Positions 37,998 through 47,386 of a DNA stretch of 64,000 nucleotides are shown here, piece by piece. Each line of letters begins with the position of its first letter. The stretch's first letter is position 1. This DNA comes from an uncultured Alphaproteobacteria bacterium. GTDB lineage: Bacteria > Pseudomonadota > Alphaproteobacteria > HIMB59 > GCA-002718135. Location: positions 7,845 through 71,844 of the forward strand of contig CACMGM010000004.1 of the NCBI GenBank assembly GCA_902613275.1, in the 5' to 3' direction. The notes beneath the pieces are model-generated. The model was given only the letters and a program-made list of their open reading frames with translations, had not been told where the DNA came from and ran no database searches. The translations under genes and the position numbers were made by a program.

Positions 37998-38521
37998 TGT
38001 AGAACTTCATTTATATGTTTGTTAGGAGGAAAAATAGGGTAGAATACTTTTTTAACAATATTTTTTTCCACAATAAGAGTTAATCTTTTAAAATAAATTT
38101 TGTTTTCAATTTCAAAATGTGGCATTTTTAATGAATTGAGCAAAATATTTTCTGAATCACTTAAAACATCATAAGGAATTACTAATCTATCTGTCATTTC
38201 CTTAATATAATCTATTGTTTGAGTTGATATTCCTATAGGCAGCGCATTGAGTTTGATTAATTCTTCATAATTATCTCTAAAACTACAGGTCTCCACAGTA
38301 CAGCCAATGGCGCCTGGAGTTTGATTCCAATTTTTAGGTAAACTTTCATTTGGATTACCTGTCATAGGATAAAAATATAAAATTAAACGAAAAGTGTCAG
38401 ATCTTTTTATTTTTAATAGATTTCCCTCTTGATTTTTAAGAGAAATATCCGGCAAAAACTTATTTAAAAGATGATCAGCTTTTCCATCATTTTGCGGTTT
38501 AGGAAATTTGCTATAATCCAT
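37979..38521 (-). CDS. Peroxiredoxin-like (AhpC/TSA, BCP-type) protein
   Basis: 180 residues from ATG at 38521; a longer frame would run into the divergent agmatinase gene. It is a thioredoxin-fold protein with LILYFYPMTGNP, then IGCTVETCSFRDNYEEL, close to the GCTxExxxFRD active site of Prx/BCP proteins with the peroxidatic and, five residues on, a second cysteine. It would reduce peroxides using thioredoxin. The insertion SLPKNWNQTPGA before the active site is unusual. Confidence 0.78.
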   Translation of the reverse strand: MDYSKFPKPQNDGKADHLLNKFLPDISLKNQEGNLLKIKRSDTFRLILYFYPMTGNPNESLPKNWNQTPGAIGCTVETCSFRDNYEELIKLNALPIGISTQTIDYIKEMTDRLVIPYDVLSDSENILLNSLKMPHFEIENKIYFKRLTLIVEKNIVKKVFYPIFPPNKHINEVLQWLKEN

Positions 38522-38569
38522 ACTAATTTGTCTTGTATAATCCAATTCTATATACCATAAGATAGTTTT

Positions 38570-39508
38570 ATGACTCAAATTAAACCTCTATCTAGTATGG
38601 AAACTCCTCGCTTTGCTGATGTTGCTACTTTTTTTCGTTTACCTGTTGTGAAAGATTTAAATAAATTAGACTACTGTATTGCGGGTGTACCATGGGATGG
38701 TGGAACTACTAATAGACCTGGAGCTAGACATGGTCCTAGAGAAATCAGAAATGCATCATCACTTGTAAGACTTTATCACCCAGTTTCACTTAAGAGTCCT
38801 TATGATAAATTTAATATAGCAGATATTGGTGATTGTCCTGTGAACCCAGCAGATTTAGAAGATAGTTTAAATAAAATAGAAAAATTTTACTCTAATATTT
38901 ATAATTCCAAAACAATTCCATTATCAATTGGAGGTGATCATTTAATTAGTCTTCCAATTCTTAGAGGTATTGCGAAAGAAAAACCTTTAGGTTTATTTCA
39001 GTTTGATTCTCATTCTGATACTTGGGATACCTATTTTGGAGGATTTAAATATACGCATGGTACACCATTTAGAAGAGCTATAGAAGAAAATCTGATAGAT
39101 CCAAAAAAATATGTAATCCTTGGTATTCGTGGAGCCTTATATGATCCTGAAGATTTGATTTGGGCTAGAGAACAAGGTGTAACTATTATTACTATAGATG
39201 ATTATTATGAAATGGGATTTAATAAATGTGTTGAAAAAATTTATGAAGTTCTAGCTAATACAGATACTTATTTTACATTTGATATTGATGGAATAGACCC
39301 AACTTTTGCACCAGGCACTGGAACTCCAGAAGTAGGAGGCTTTAATGTGAGAGAGGCACAAACTATTATAAGGGCACTAAAAAAAATTAATTTTGTAGGT
39401 GGTGATGTAGTAGAAGTTTCCCCTCCATTCGATGTTAATAATATGACTTCTTTAGTTGGAGCAACAATTGCATTTGAAATGCTTTGTACAATGACAAAGG
39501 CAAATTAA
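38570..39508 (+). CDS. speB: Ureohydrolase: agmatinase / guanidino-acid hydrolase
   Basis: 312-residue arginase/agmatinase family enzyme with all the dinuclear manganese (or nickel) motifs: SIGGDHLI, QFDSHSDTWDT, and FDIDGIDPTFAPGTGTPEVGG. The N-terminal RPGARHGPREIR is typical of agmatinase and guanidinobutyrase. It hydrolyses a guanidino compound to urea and an amine; agmatine, guanidinobutyrate, guanidinopropionate or guanidine itself remain possible. It stands at the border of the sugar island and its stop interlocks with eda. Confidence 0.9.
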   Translation: MTQIKPLSSMETPRFADVATFFRLPVVKDLNKLDYCIAGVPWDGGTTNRPGARHGPREIRNASSLVRLYHPVSLKSPYDKFNIADIGDCPVNPADLEDSLNKIEKFYSNIYNSKTIPLSIGGDHLISLPILRGIAKEKPLGLFQFDSHSDTWDTYFGGFKYTHGTPFRRAIEENLIDPKKYVILGIRGALYDPEDLIWAREQGVTIITIDDYYEMGFNKCVEKIYEVLANTDTYFTFDIDGIDPTFAPGTGTPEVGGFNVREAQTIIRALKKINFVGGDVVEVSPPFDVNNMTSLVGATIAFEMLCTMTKAN

Positions 39509-40065
39509 AGTTCTTCAAAATTAGAAGTTCCAACACATAATACATTTTCCAAATTAAGATATTTATCAATATTATCTTTATTGACTCCCCCTGTTGGTAT
39601 GAATTTTATATTCCTTAAAATACTTTTAATAGATTGTAATTTTTTATCCTCTCCATTTAAATTAGCTGGGAAAAATTTAATTATTTCATAACCTTTTTTA
39701 TTAAGATGTATAAACTCACTAACTGTTTCAGCTCCAGGAATATATGATAAATTATTAATTTCTAAAATCTCATCAACAATTCCAGGAGAAACAAAAAAGT
39801 GAAAATTATGATCTTGACCCTTAATAAAATCTTCTTTTGTTAAAACTGAGCCTAACCCAAATTTATGTTTGGTAAAATGTTTTTTCAATTCTAGCGCTAT
39901 ATCAAAAGATTGATTTTCTCTCAGTGTTATTTCAATATATCGAATAGCTCTATTCATCTCTAAATATTTGCTTAAGCGATCAATATCATTGCTTAAAGTT
40001 GTAGTATTAAGAATTGGTAAAATTTTTTGTTCTTTTAGATTTAATTGTAATTCGCTATTTAACAT
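39505..40065 (-). CDS. eda: 2-dehydro-3-deoxy-phosphogluconate (KDPG) aldolase family
   Basis: 186 residues from ATG at 40065 (a TTG precedes it). The short alpha/beta barrel has the KDPG aldolase residues: Glu45 in IEITLRE, LGSVLTKED, GAETVSEF and the Schiff-base Lys130 in IIKFFPA, then IPTGGVN for phosphate binding. It cleaves KDPG to pyruvate and glyceraldehyde 3-phosphate. It overlaps kdgK by 11 bases and ends the fucose/uronate operon. The same fold could also cleave a deoxy-fuconate analogue. Confidence 0.9.
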   Translation of the reverse strand: MLNSELQLNLKEQKILPILNTTTLSNDIDRLSKYLEMNRAIRYIEITLRENQSFDIALELKKHFTKHKFGLGSVLTKEDFIKGQDHNFHFFVSPGIVDEILEINNLSYIPGAETVSEFIHLNKKGYEIIKFFPANLNGEDKKLQSIKSILRNIKFIPTGGVNKDNIDKYLNLENVLCVGTSNFEEL

Positions 40066-40951
40066 CAACTATTGCTCCTTTTTGCATGATTATCTTTGAA
40101 CCCAGAAGACTGGCTTCTTTTAGAGCTAAAGCTGGATCATTATGAATAATAAAATTTGATACGTAGGCAGCATTAAATCCATCTCCAGCTCCTGAAGTAT
40201 CTACTACTTTTCTAATAAATTTATTTCTTATTGTATATTTTTTTTTATTTTGAATTGCGTAAGTTAATTTAGCATTTTTTCTAAATATACCATGATCTAT
40301 TTTGTATTTATTTATTAATTTTTCAAAATTTTTTAAACTATTATCTTTTTTCCAAAATTTTAGATCTTCACCTGACACAAAACAAATATCAACAAAGTTT
40401 AAAATAGAATGCAAAAAATTGTTTAAATTTTTTTTAGTCCACCGATTAATTCTAATATTAAAATCAAATATAATTTTTACTTTTTTATTTTTTAATAATT
40501 TTAACAAATCAACAAAAAGGCTTATTTTTGATGGATCAATAATAGAAAGTGTAATTCCAGAAAAATAGATATAATCAAAATTCTTCAAATTTTTAAATAA
40601 TGAAACAAAATCTATCTTATTAAAATAATTTTTTGCTGCGCTATTATCTCTCCAATAAAAAAATTTTTTTTCTCCATTATTTTTGTTCTTAATTAAATAT
40701 AAACCAATTTCATAACTATTAATTTGCTTGATTAATTTTGTTGAAATTTTTTTAGAATTTATAAATTCCAAAACTGATCTATTTAAACTAGTTTTACCAA
40801 TAGCTGTAAGAAAAGAGACATCAAAATATTTTTTGTCAATATAGTTACAAAAATTTAGCGTATCACCAGCAAATGATTGCTGAAAAATGTTATTATTAGT
40901 ATTGGCAATTTCAATCATACATTCACCAACTGAGCAAATTTTTGTTTTCAT
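40055..40951 (-). CDS. kdgK: 2-keto-3-deoxygluconate kinase (PfkB family)
   Basis: 298 residues with the PfkB signatures: SVGECMIEIA and SFAGDTLNFCNYI at the N-terminus, and VDTSGAGDGFNAAY with catalytic Asp257 at the C-terminus. Together with the overlapping KDPG aldolase, KDG kinase is the best assignment; a generic ribokinase or fructokinase is possible. It would link the UxuA product KDG to glycolysis. Notably AT-rich with long Lys/Asn/Phe stretches compared with its neighbours. Confidence 0.85.
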   Translation of the reverse strand: MKTKICSVGECMIEIANTNNNIFQQSFAGDTLNFCNYIDKKYFDVSFLTAIGKTSLNRSVLEFINSKKISTKLIKQINSYEIGLYLIKNKNNGEKKFFYWRDNSAAKNYFNKIDFVSLFKNLKNFDYIYFSGITLSIIDPSKISLFVDLLKLLKNKKVKIIFDFNIRINRWTKKNLNNFLHSILNFVDICFVSGEDLKFWKKDNSLKNFEKLINKYKIDHGIFRKNAKLTYAIQNKKKYTIRNKFIRKVVDTSGAGDGFNAAYVSNFIIHNDPALALKEASLLGSKIIMQKGAIVDVK

Positions 40952-40959
40952 AATTAACT

Positions 40960-41283
40960 TTAGTCGTGATGAAAAACTTCTTCCATACTAGACCACCATT
41001 CTCCTTTTTTTCTATTATGGTCTGGAATTTGACATGGTCCACAAACACTCCACCACTCTTGAACTTTAGGGTTTGAAGCCATTAGCTTGTTATCTCTATC
41101 AAGATTGTCTCCATGATATTCAACATATCCAAAAAGAGTATTTTTATGCAAATATATAGAATAATTCTTAAAATTAAGTTCTGTTAAATTTTCTAAGACT
41201 TCAGGCCAAACATTTGCATGAAGTTTTTTATATTCTTCTATTTTTTCCTCTTTAATTCCAAGAGTCATACCTAATCTAATCAT
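40960..41283 (-). CDS. L-fucose/L-rhamnose mutarotase (DUF718)
   Basis: 107 residues, the family length. MTLGIKEEKIEEYKKLHANVWPEVL and YSIYLHKNTLFGYVEYHG match the RhaM-type L-rhamnose/L-fucose mutarotases, which interconvert alpha and beta anomers so that downstream enzymes act quickly. Genomic placement next to a fucosidase and fuconate genes argues for L-fucose over rhamnose. It abuts the fucosidase stop at 41284 with no gap. Confidence 0.9.
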   Translation of the reverse strand: MIRLGMTLGIKEEKIEEYKKLHANVWPEVLENLTELNFKNYSIYLHKNTLFGYVEYHGDNLDRDNKLMASNPKVQEWWSVCGPCQIPDHNRKKGEWWSSMEEVFHHD

Positions 41284-42744
41284 TTATAAATATTCCTTTC
41301 TTGTTATTTTAAAACTGTATGCATGCTCGCATGGTTTATTATCTGGTCTCGTTATATGAAGTCCATTTTTGGTATGTTTCCATTCTACTTTGTCAGCGCT
41401 TCCTAATAATTCTACCCTTTCAATTTCATTATCAAAAAGTTTATATATACTTTCTATCGTAAAATCTTTGCTAGGCCATCCTAATGCAGTTGCATACAAA
41501 AAATTATCTTTTGTAGTGAAACGAAAATCTTTAGCAGTATAAATTAGTTTTGCTCGGTTATCTGAAAAAGGTCCTGCATGATTCATTTTAGTTGGGCCTT
41601 CTCCATATTGATCCCATGTTTCTGTTTCAAATATTGCTTCTCCATTTACATCAAGCCAATTTCCAATACCTTCTAAAAGATTTTTATCTTCTTCTGGAAT
41701 TGTTCCATCAGGTTTTGGCCCAATATTTAAGAGCATGTATCCATTTTTACTAACATTATCTATTAAGTAGTGAACTAAATCTGTCGTAGTTTTATATTTT
41801 GAATTCTTCATATAAGCCCAAGCACTTCCATCGTGAACTGTGGTATCAGTAATCCAATCATAGTGAGTTAATTCTGACTCTCTTCCTAGTTCAAGATCTA
41901 ATAATCCAGAGCCGGGAGGAAGATCATGCCATTTATAAGATACGACTACTTCATTACTCCACTCAGTTTCTTTGTTATAATAATATGAAAGAAAATCTTT
42001 TTTATACTTTTCGTGAATAAATCTAATTCCAAAGTCAAACCATACATAGTCTGGTTTATAATTATCTACTACTTCTTTTAACCTATTTAACCATCTTTCA
42101 TGAAAAGCTTTACTAGGCTTGTCTTGATGTTCATTTTTTCTACCCCAATGATCAGGATATACAGCCTGATTTCCTATTAAATCTAAATTGTGAAGTTCAC
42201 CATATAAACTTTCATATTCCTTTTTTGATGTATCAAAATCATTATTCCAGTGAGGGAAAAAAAACCAGTTTTCAGCATGATGCATTGCTACCATATATTT
42301 CATCCCTTTATTTCTAATTGCTTTTTCAAGTTCTCCAACAATATCTCTTTTTGGCCCCATCTTGGATGCACACCATTCGGTATCAGAACAATTCCACATT
42401 GGAAAACCATCATGATGCTCTGCTACTGGTCCAGCAAATTTTGCTCCAGATCGATAATACAAATCTGCCCACTCTTCTGCATTAAATTTTTCAGCAGTAA
42501 ACATTGATATAAAATCTTTGTATCCAAATTTAGATGGATGACCATAATGTTTACAATGATAATCAAACTGAGGACTAGGTGGTCTATACATCCAATAAGG
42601 ATACCACGTTACATTAGGTCCTGCAGCTGGAACAGAATAGATTCCCCAATGAGCATAGATACCAAACTTTGCTTTTTTAAACCAATTTGGTGTTTGATGT
42701 TGTTTTATTGATGACCAAGTTGACTCAAAATTGTTTTGTTTCAT
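41284..42744 (-). CDS. Alpha-L-fucosidase (GH29), cytoplasmic
   Basis: 486 residues of the GH29 barrel: FGIYAHWGIYSVPA, YRSGAKFAGPVAEHHDGFPMW, and PDYVWFDFGIRF with the nucleophile Asp237, the usual WFD position. It also has NGYMLLNIGPKPDGTIPE near the end of the barrel. It releases L-fucose from alpha-fucosides by a retaining mechanism. There is no signal peptide, so it acts in the cytoplasm, unlike most GH29 enzymes in glycan foragers. It lies in the middle of the fucose operon. Confidence 0.93.
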   Translation of the reverse strand: MKQNNFESTWSSIKQHQTPNWFKKAKFGIYAHWGIYSVPAAGPNVTWYPYWMYRPPSPQFDYHCKHYGHPSKFGYKDFISMFTAEKFNAEEWADLYYRSGAKFAGPVAEHHDGFPMWNCSDTEWCASKMGPKRDIVGELEKAIRNKGMKYMVAMHHAENWFFFPHWNNDFDTSKKEYESLYGELHNLDLIGNQAVYPDHWGRKNEHQDKPSKAFHERWLNRLKEVVDNYKPDYVWFDFGIRFIHEKYKKDFLSYYYNKETEWSNEVVVSYKWHDLPPGSGLLDLELGRESELTHYDWITDTTVHDGSAWAYMKNSKYKTTTDLVHYLIDNVSKNGYMLLNIGPKPDGTIPEEDKNLLEGIGNWLDVNGEAIFETETWDQYGEGPTKMNHAGPFSDNRAKLIYTAKDFRFTTKDNFLYATALGWPSKDFTIESIYKLFDNEIERVELLGSADKVEWKHTKNGLHITRPDNKPCEHAYSFKITRKEYL

Positions 42745-42775
42745 AACTTAATAAAATTTAAATTTATATAATCTT

Positions 42776-43600
42776 TTAAAGACTATAGAATTGAGTTGCA
42801 TTTTGAGAAAATATTTTATTTTTTTCATCTTCAGAAAAAGAATTGCAATAATTCATTGCTAAATCAAACCAATTTGAATAGTTATCTGCCATTGTTAAAA
42901 CAGGCCAATCACTTCCCCACATTAATTTATCGGATCCAAAAGTATTAAGAATAAAATCAATATAAGGATCAAGCTGTTCTTTTGTATAATCTGGACCAAC
43001 TTCAGTGAGAATTCCAGAGAATTTACAATAAACATTACTTACATTTGATAGTTCAGTCATATCTTTTTTCCATTGGTCAATTTCAGACTTGGTAATCACG
43101 GGTTTAGCAATATGATCAATAACTATAGGGAGGAAATCATATTTTTTAACAAATTGAATAAGATGTTGAAGATGATTTGGTCGAACTAAAGCATCAAAAG
43201 TTAAATTTTTTGTATTTAAATAATTTATATTTTCTTTTAGGCGATCATTTAACATCCAAGCATCATCTTGAATATCATGTATCATAGGTCTAAAACCTTT
43301 TAAAAATTTATTCTCACAAAGTTTATCAATGTCATCTTTAGCATTGTTACCATCTAAATCAACCCAACCCACAACACCTGCAATAAATTCATATTTAGAT
43401 GCTAAACTTAATGTAAATTCTGTTTCAGCAAAAGTGTCAGCAGCTTGGACAATTACTGTTTTAGTAATATTTTTTTGTTTTATAAGTGGCTCAAGATCTT
43501 CTGGAAAAAAATCTTTATACAAAACTTTCATATCTGGAGTCATCCATGAATAATCTCCTCTTGAAAGTTTCCAAAAATGTTGATGACTATCTACGTACAT
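42776..43600 (-). CDS. L-fuconolactonase (COG3618 amidohydrolase family)
   Basis: 274 residues beginning MYVDSHQHFWKLSRGDYSWM, the opening of the L-fucono-1,5-lactonase/TIM-barrel amidohydrolase family with its H-x-H metal site. GFRPMIHDIQDDAWML, LPIVIDHIAKP and LMWGSDWPVLT follow in order. It hydrolyses the lactone made by the aldose dehydrogenase to L-fuconate. It abuts the fuconate dehydratase (stop to start 0 bases). Related members open other aldonolactones. Confidence 0.9.
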   Translation of the reverse strand: MYVDSHQHFWKLSRGDYSWMTPDMKVLYKDFFPEDLEPLIKQKNITKTVIVQAADTFAETEFTLSLASKYEFIAGVVGWVDLDGNNAKDDIDKLCENKFLKGFRPMIHDIQDDAWMLNDRLKENINYLNTKNLTFDALVRPNHLQHLIQFVKKYDFLPIVIDHIAKPVITKSEIDQWKKDMTELSNVSNVYCKFSGILTEVGPDYTKEQLDPYIDFILNTFGSDKLMWGSDWPVLTMADNYSNWFDLAMNYCNSFSEDEKNKIFSQNATQFYSL

Positions 43601-44887
43601 TTATTTCCAATATGTTCCATTATTATAATCGAATTCATCAAGAGAACTATCCTTTATTTTTACAGAATATCCGGGATTTGTAGGGGTTACATATCCACCA
43701 TCTTTTATTATTGCTGGATTTACAAAATGTTCAGAGCAACTTTCAGCATATTCACTTAATAATAAATCGTGATTGGATATTATAAACTTATTAATTAGAT
43801 TTAAATGTTGAACATATTCACATAAACCAACACCACCAGCGTGAGGAATGACTGGGGTATTAAATTTACTTGCTATTAAAAGAACAGGTAAAATTTCATT
43901 AATACTTGCAATTCTACAGCTATCAATTTGACAATAATCTAAAGATTTATTTTCTATAAATTGTTTAAACATAACTTTATTTTGTATCATTTCTCCAGTT
44001 GCAAGGTTGACATCTGGATGTGCATCTTTAATTTTTTTAAATCCTAAAACATCATCAGGATTAGTTGGTTCTTCATAAAATAAAATATCGAATTGTTTTA
44101 ATTTTCCAATATTTTCAATAGTCTCATTGACACTCCATATTTGATTGGAATCTACCATCAATTTATTTTCATTACCTATTAATTCTCTTACTAATTTACA
44201 GCGATGAATATCCCTCTCTATATCTTGCCCAACTTTCATTTTAAAATGAGTCCAGCTCTTTGATAAATTTTCTTCGACTAGCCTTTTCATTTTTTCATCT
44301 GAATATCCTAGCCATCCTGCTGCTGTTGTATATGCTGGAAAAATAGTGGAATTTAAATCATCTAAATTTGAAGGTAAATTTGTTTTTTTCTGATTAATTA
44401 TTTTAGCCGCTTCATCTTTAGTGATGACATCATCAATATAAGAAAAAGAAAGTTTATCTAATAAATCTCTTGTTTCTAATTCTATTATGTATCTCCATAA
44501 TGGCTTTTTATGAAATTTAGAAATTAAATCCCATATTGCATTAAAAAAAGCTGCTGCTGCAAGATGTGTAACACCTTTTTGTGGTCCTACCCAACGCAAT
44601 TGACTGTGGTTTGTAATTCTTTCCCATATTGATGCAATATCCTTTTCTATTTCCTGAATATCTTTTCCAATTATAAATTCTTTAAAATATTCTATAACTG
44701 TACAACAAAGATCATTACCCTTTCCAATTGTAAAAGTTAAACCAATACCATTTAAATCTTCTTGATCTGTGAATATTGTCACGTAGGTTGCAGAGTAATC
44801 ACAATCAACATGAACTGCATCAGTTCCCAAATTATCTTTTGAAGTTGGAAAACGAATATCCTGAGTTTTAACATCAATTATTTTCAT
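43601..44887 (-). CDS. L-fuconate dehydratase (enolase superfamily)
   Basis: 428 residues from the ATG at 44887, which forms an ATGA overlap with the aldo-keto reductase stop and matches family starts of the type MKII-x6-DIRFPTS; another ATG at 44896 is possible. Catalytic Lys218 (KMKVG), metal ligands Asp246, Glu272 and Glu299 and the general base His349 (VIPHAGG) are all present. It dehydrates L-fuconate to 2-keto-3-deoxy-L-fuconate. The GADGLTF-like region here reads NGIGLTFTIGKGN. Confidence 0.94.
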   Translation of the reverse strand: MKIIDVKTQDIRFPTSKDNLGTDAVHVDCDYSATYVTIFTDQEDLNGIGLTFTIGKGNDLCCTVIEYFKEFIIGKDIQEIEKDIASIWERITNHSQLRWVGPQKGVTHLAAAAFFNAIWDLISKFHKKPLWRYIIELETRDLLDKLSFSYIDDVITKDEAAKIINQKKTNLPSNLDDLNSTIFPAYTTAAGWLGYSDEKMKRLVEENLSKSWTHFKMKVGQDIERDIHRCKLVRELIGNENKLMVDSNQIWSVNETIENIGKLKQFDILFYEEPTNPDDVLGFKKIKDAHPDVNLATGEMIQNKVMFKQFIENKSLDYCQIDSCRIASINEILPVLLIASKFNTPVIPHAGGVGLCEYVQHLNLINKFIISNHDLLLSEYAESCSEHFVNPAIIKDGGYVTPTNPGYSVKIKDSSLDEFDYNNGTYWK

Positions 44888-45885
44888 ATTGGACATCTTT
44901 CATCAATTAGTTTTTCATTAACTAAATCTTTCCACAAATCTTCAGGTATAGGAAAATTTAAAAAACCTAAGTTTTGTTCTACTTGATCAAACCTGTCCAT
45001 TCCGAGTATCATAGAAGTAACAAGTTCATTTTTATAACAAAATTGGATAGATGCTGCAGGAACAGGTACTTCATATTTCTTACAAATATCTGCTATTTTT
45101 AAGTATCGTTGTTTAACTTCTTCTGGAATTTTATCATAAAAATAAGTAATGTTTTCACCTACGCCTTTGGCTAAAATTCCTGAATTAAAAATTCCTGCAA
45201 GAATTATTCCAATATTATTTTTTTCAGCAATTGGAAAAAAATCGTTTAAAGCATTTTGATCTAATAATGAATATCTCCCAGCTAATACCATGCAGTCAAA
45301 ATCTCCAGCATTTGCAAATCTTGCACATATATCAGAGTCATTTACTCCAACTCCAATAGCCTTAATAACTTTTTCTTCTTTTAGTTTTTGAACAGCTTTG
45401 TATGCTCCGTCCATTGCTAATTTAAAATAATGATCAACCTCGTCACCAAAATTAAATCGATCTACATCATGTATTAAACAAATATCTACTTTTGAAACAG
45501 CTAATCTTAATAATGATTGCTCAAATGATCTCATAACTCCATCATAAGAGTAGTCTAAATTTGGAGAAAAATTTAAACTGCCTGCAAACCTTCCTCTGTC
45601 TATATTTTCCTTTTTAGCTGGAGTAAGATACCTGCCAACTTTAGTTGATAAAAAGTAACTTTCTTCATCTACTGTTTTTAAGAAATTTCCTAACCTATGT
45701 TCACTGAGACCATAGCCATAAAGAGGAGATGTGTCATAAATATTAATGCCAGCTTCATACGTTTTTTCTAAAATATTATAACAACTTCGTTCATCTAAAC
45801 TTTCAAACAAATTTCCTAAGGGGGCACCTCCAAAACCAATAGCAGTAAGATTTATATTTGTTTTTCCTAGTTGTCTTTTATTCAT
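44884..45885 (-). CDS. Aldo/keto reductase, probable L-fucose (aldose) dehydrogenase
   Basis: 333-residue AKR barrel with the tetrad Asp (INIYDTSPLYGYG), Tyr, Lys (STKVGRYL) and His (CLIHDVDRF). The subgroup resembles D-threo-aldose/L-fucose 1-dehydrogenases and pyridoxal dehydrogenases, which oxidise L-fucose to the lactone with NAD(P). Its position between the importer and the fuconate dehydratase supports that role. It overlaps the ATP-binding gene by 8 bases upstream. Confidence 0.88.
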   Translation of the reverse strand: MNKRQLGKTNINLTAIGFGGAPLGNLFESLDERSCYNILEKTYEAGINIYDTSPLYGYGLSEHRLGNFLKTVDEESYFLSTKVGRYLTPAKKENIDRGRFAGSLNFSPNLDYSYDGVMRSFEQSLLRLAVSKVDICLIHDVDRFNFGDEVDHYFKLAMDGAYKAVQKLKEEKVIKAIGVGVNDSDICARFANAGDFDCMVLAGRYSLLDQNALNDFFPIAEKNNIGIILAGIFNSGILAKGVGENITYFYDKIPEEVKQRYLKIADICKKYEVPVPAASIQFCYKNELVTSMILGMDRFDQVEQNLGFLNFPIPEDLWKDLVNEKLIDERCPI

Positions 45886-47386
45886 GGATATTCCCCATAA
45901 TTGAAGAACTCATTTGTTCATAATTGTGATTGTTAATAGTTTCCCCAACAACTTTAAAATCTTTCATTGTAATAATTCGATCAGCAAGACTAATCATTTC
46001 AGGCATATCACTTGTTATCAAAATAATAGAAGTACCTTTTAATGATAGTTCAATAATTAATTCATGAAGGTAAGATTTTGTTTTTATATCAATACCAACT
46101 GTAGGTTCATCAATAAATAATATATCAGTTCCTGAAGCAAGCCATTTAGCTACACTAATTTTTTGCTGATTACCTCCAGATAAATTAGAAACGATTTGTT
46201 GATATGAAGGAGTTTTAACTTCTAGTTGTTTTACATAAGGATCTACTTTATTGTAGACTATTTGATCATTTAAAAATGAAAGTATTTTTTTAAGATTTGA
46301 CCAAACTGTTATTCCAGCATTAGACAAAACGTCATGCATCAGAATTAATCCTTCTTTTTTTCTGTCTTCACTTATGTATCCAATTTTAAATTTTTCTAAT
46401 GCATCTTTTGGAGATTTGATTTTTATTTCTTTATTATTAAGGAAAATTTGACCGGAATTTATTTTTTCTAAACCTAAAACACATTTTAAAAGTTCTGTTC
46501 TGCCAGCTCCGACTAATCCATATAAACCAAGAATTTCACCTCTTTTAAGATTTAAGTTGATATCCTTATGACCTAAATCTGTGTTTATAGATTGTAAATT
46601 CAATAAATTTTGATCATCAAAATTCACTTCTTTTTTTGAGTTAATTATTTGCTCATCCCTACCAATCATTAATTTTACTAATTGTTGTCTATTAAGATTT
46701 GTGATTTGTTCTGACTCACATGCATTTTTTCCATCTCTTAAAACAGTAACTTCATCACAGATCTCAAAAACTTCTTCAAGTTTATGACTTACAAAAACAA
46801 TACTTACATCTTGTTCAGCAACTAATCTCTTAAGTAATATAAATAAGTTTTTTGTATCCTGAGGAGATAATGATGAAGTTGGCTCATCTAATAATAATAT
46901 TTTAGATTCCAACGAAAGAGCTTTTGCTATTTCACATAATTGCATTTTTGCTACAGTTAAATCTGAAACTATTGTGTTTGGATCTATGTCTAATTCCATA
47001 ATATCAAGCCATTTTTTTGACTCTTTTGCTACTGCGTTATAATCTATTAATCCTAAGTTATTTTTAGGTAGATTAGTTAACATTAAATTTTCACCAACTG
47101 AGAATCTTCTAATAAGATTTCTTTCTTGGTGAACAACTGAAATTCCTGAATTCATTGCTTCATTAGGTGAATTAAAAGATTGTACTTTATTATTCAAAAA
47201 TAGTTCACCTTCATTTTGATTATAAACACCTGTAATTATTTTAATTAATGTAGATTTACCTGCTCCATTTTCACCAAGTAAAGCATGGATTGATTTTTTT
47301 TTAAGTCTAAAGTTTGCATTATCTAATGCTTTAACACCAGGAAAATTTTTGGTAATTTTTTTAAGTTCGAGTATATGATCACTCAT
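45878..47386 (-). CDS. Sugar ABC transporter ATP-binding protein (RbsA type)
   Basis: 502 residues with two fused ABC domains. The first has Walker A GENGAGKSTL and signature-like LTVAKMQLCEIAKAL. The second has the degenerate GLVGAGRTELL loop and LSGGNQQKISVAKWL, as in RbsA/XylG/AraG. It powers the permease pair encoded upstream for monosaccharide-type uptake. It overlaps the permease by 8 bases and the reductase by 8 bases, so translation of transport and catabolism is tightly linked. Confidence 0.96.
   Translation of the reverse strand: MSDHILELKKITKNFPGVKALDNANFRLKKKSIHALLGENGAGKSTLIKIITGVYNQNEGELFLNNKVQSFNSPNEAMNSGISVVHQERNLIRRFSVGENLMLTNLPKNNLGLIDYNAVAKESKKWLDIMELDIDPNTIVSDLTVAKMQLCEIAKALSLESKILLLDEPTSSLSPQDTKNLFILLKRLVAEQDVSIVFVSHKLEEVFEICDEVTVLRDGKNACESEQITNLNRQQLVKLMIGRDEQIINSKKEVNFDDQNLLNLQSINTDLGHKDINLNLKRGEILGLYGLVGAGRTELLKCVLGLEKINSGQIFLNNKEIKIKSPKDALEKFKIGYISEDRKKEGLILMHDVLSNAGITVWSNLKKILSFLNDQIVYNKVDPYVKQLEVKTPSYQQIVSNLSGGNQQKISVAKWLASGTDILFIDEPTVGIDIKTKSYLHELIIELSLKGTSIILITSDMPEMISLADRIITMKDFKVVGETINNHNYEQMSSSIMGNIHE

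Noticed and set aside
37979..38578. Longer start for the peroxiredoxin-like gene at 38578
   Set aside because: It would overlap the divergent agmatinase start and adds 19 residues without a family counterpart; ATG 38521 is preferred.
40055..40951. Horizontal transfer of kdgK because of its extreme AT content
   Set aside because: Other genes here (uxuB, the AsmA-like gene) are similarly AT-rich, and no mobile element or junction is visible.
43486..43759. Three short plus-strand frames across fuconolactonase and fuconate dehydratase
   Set aside because: Antisense shadows of two recognised enzymes whose coding frames are complete.
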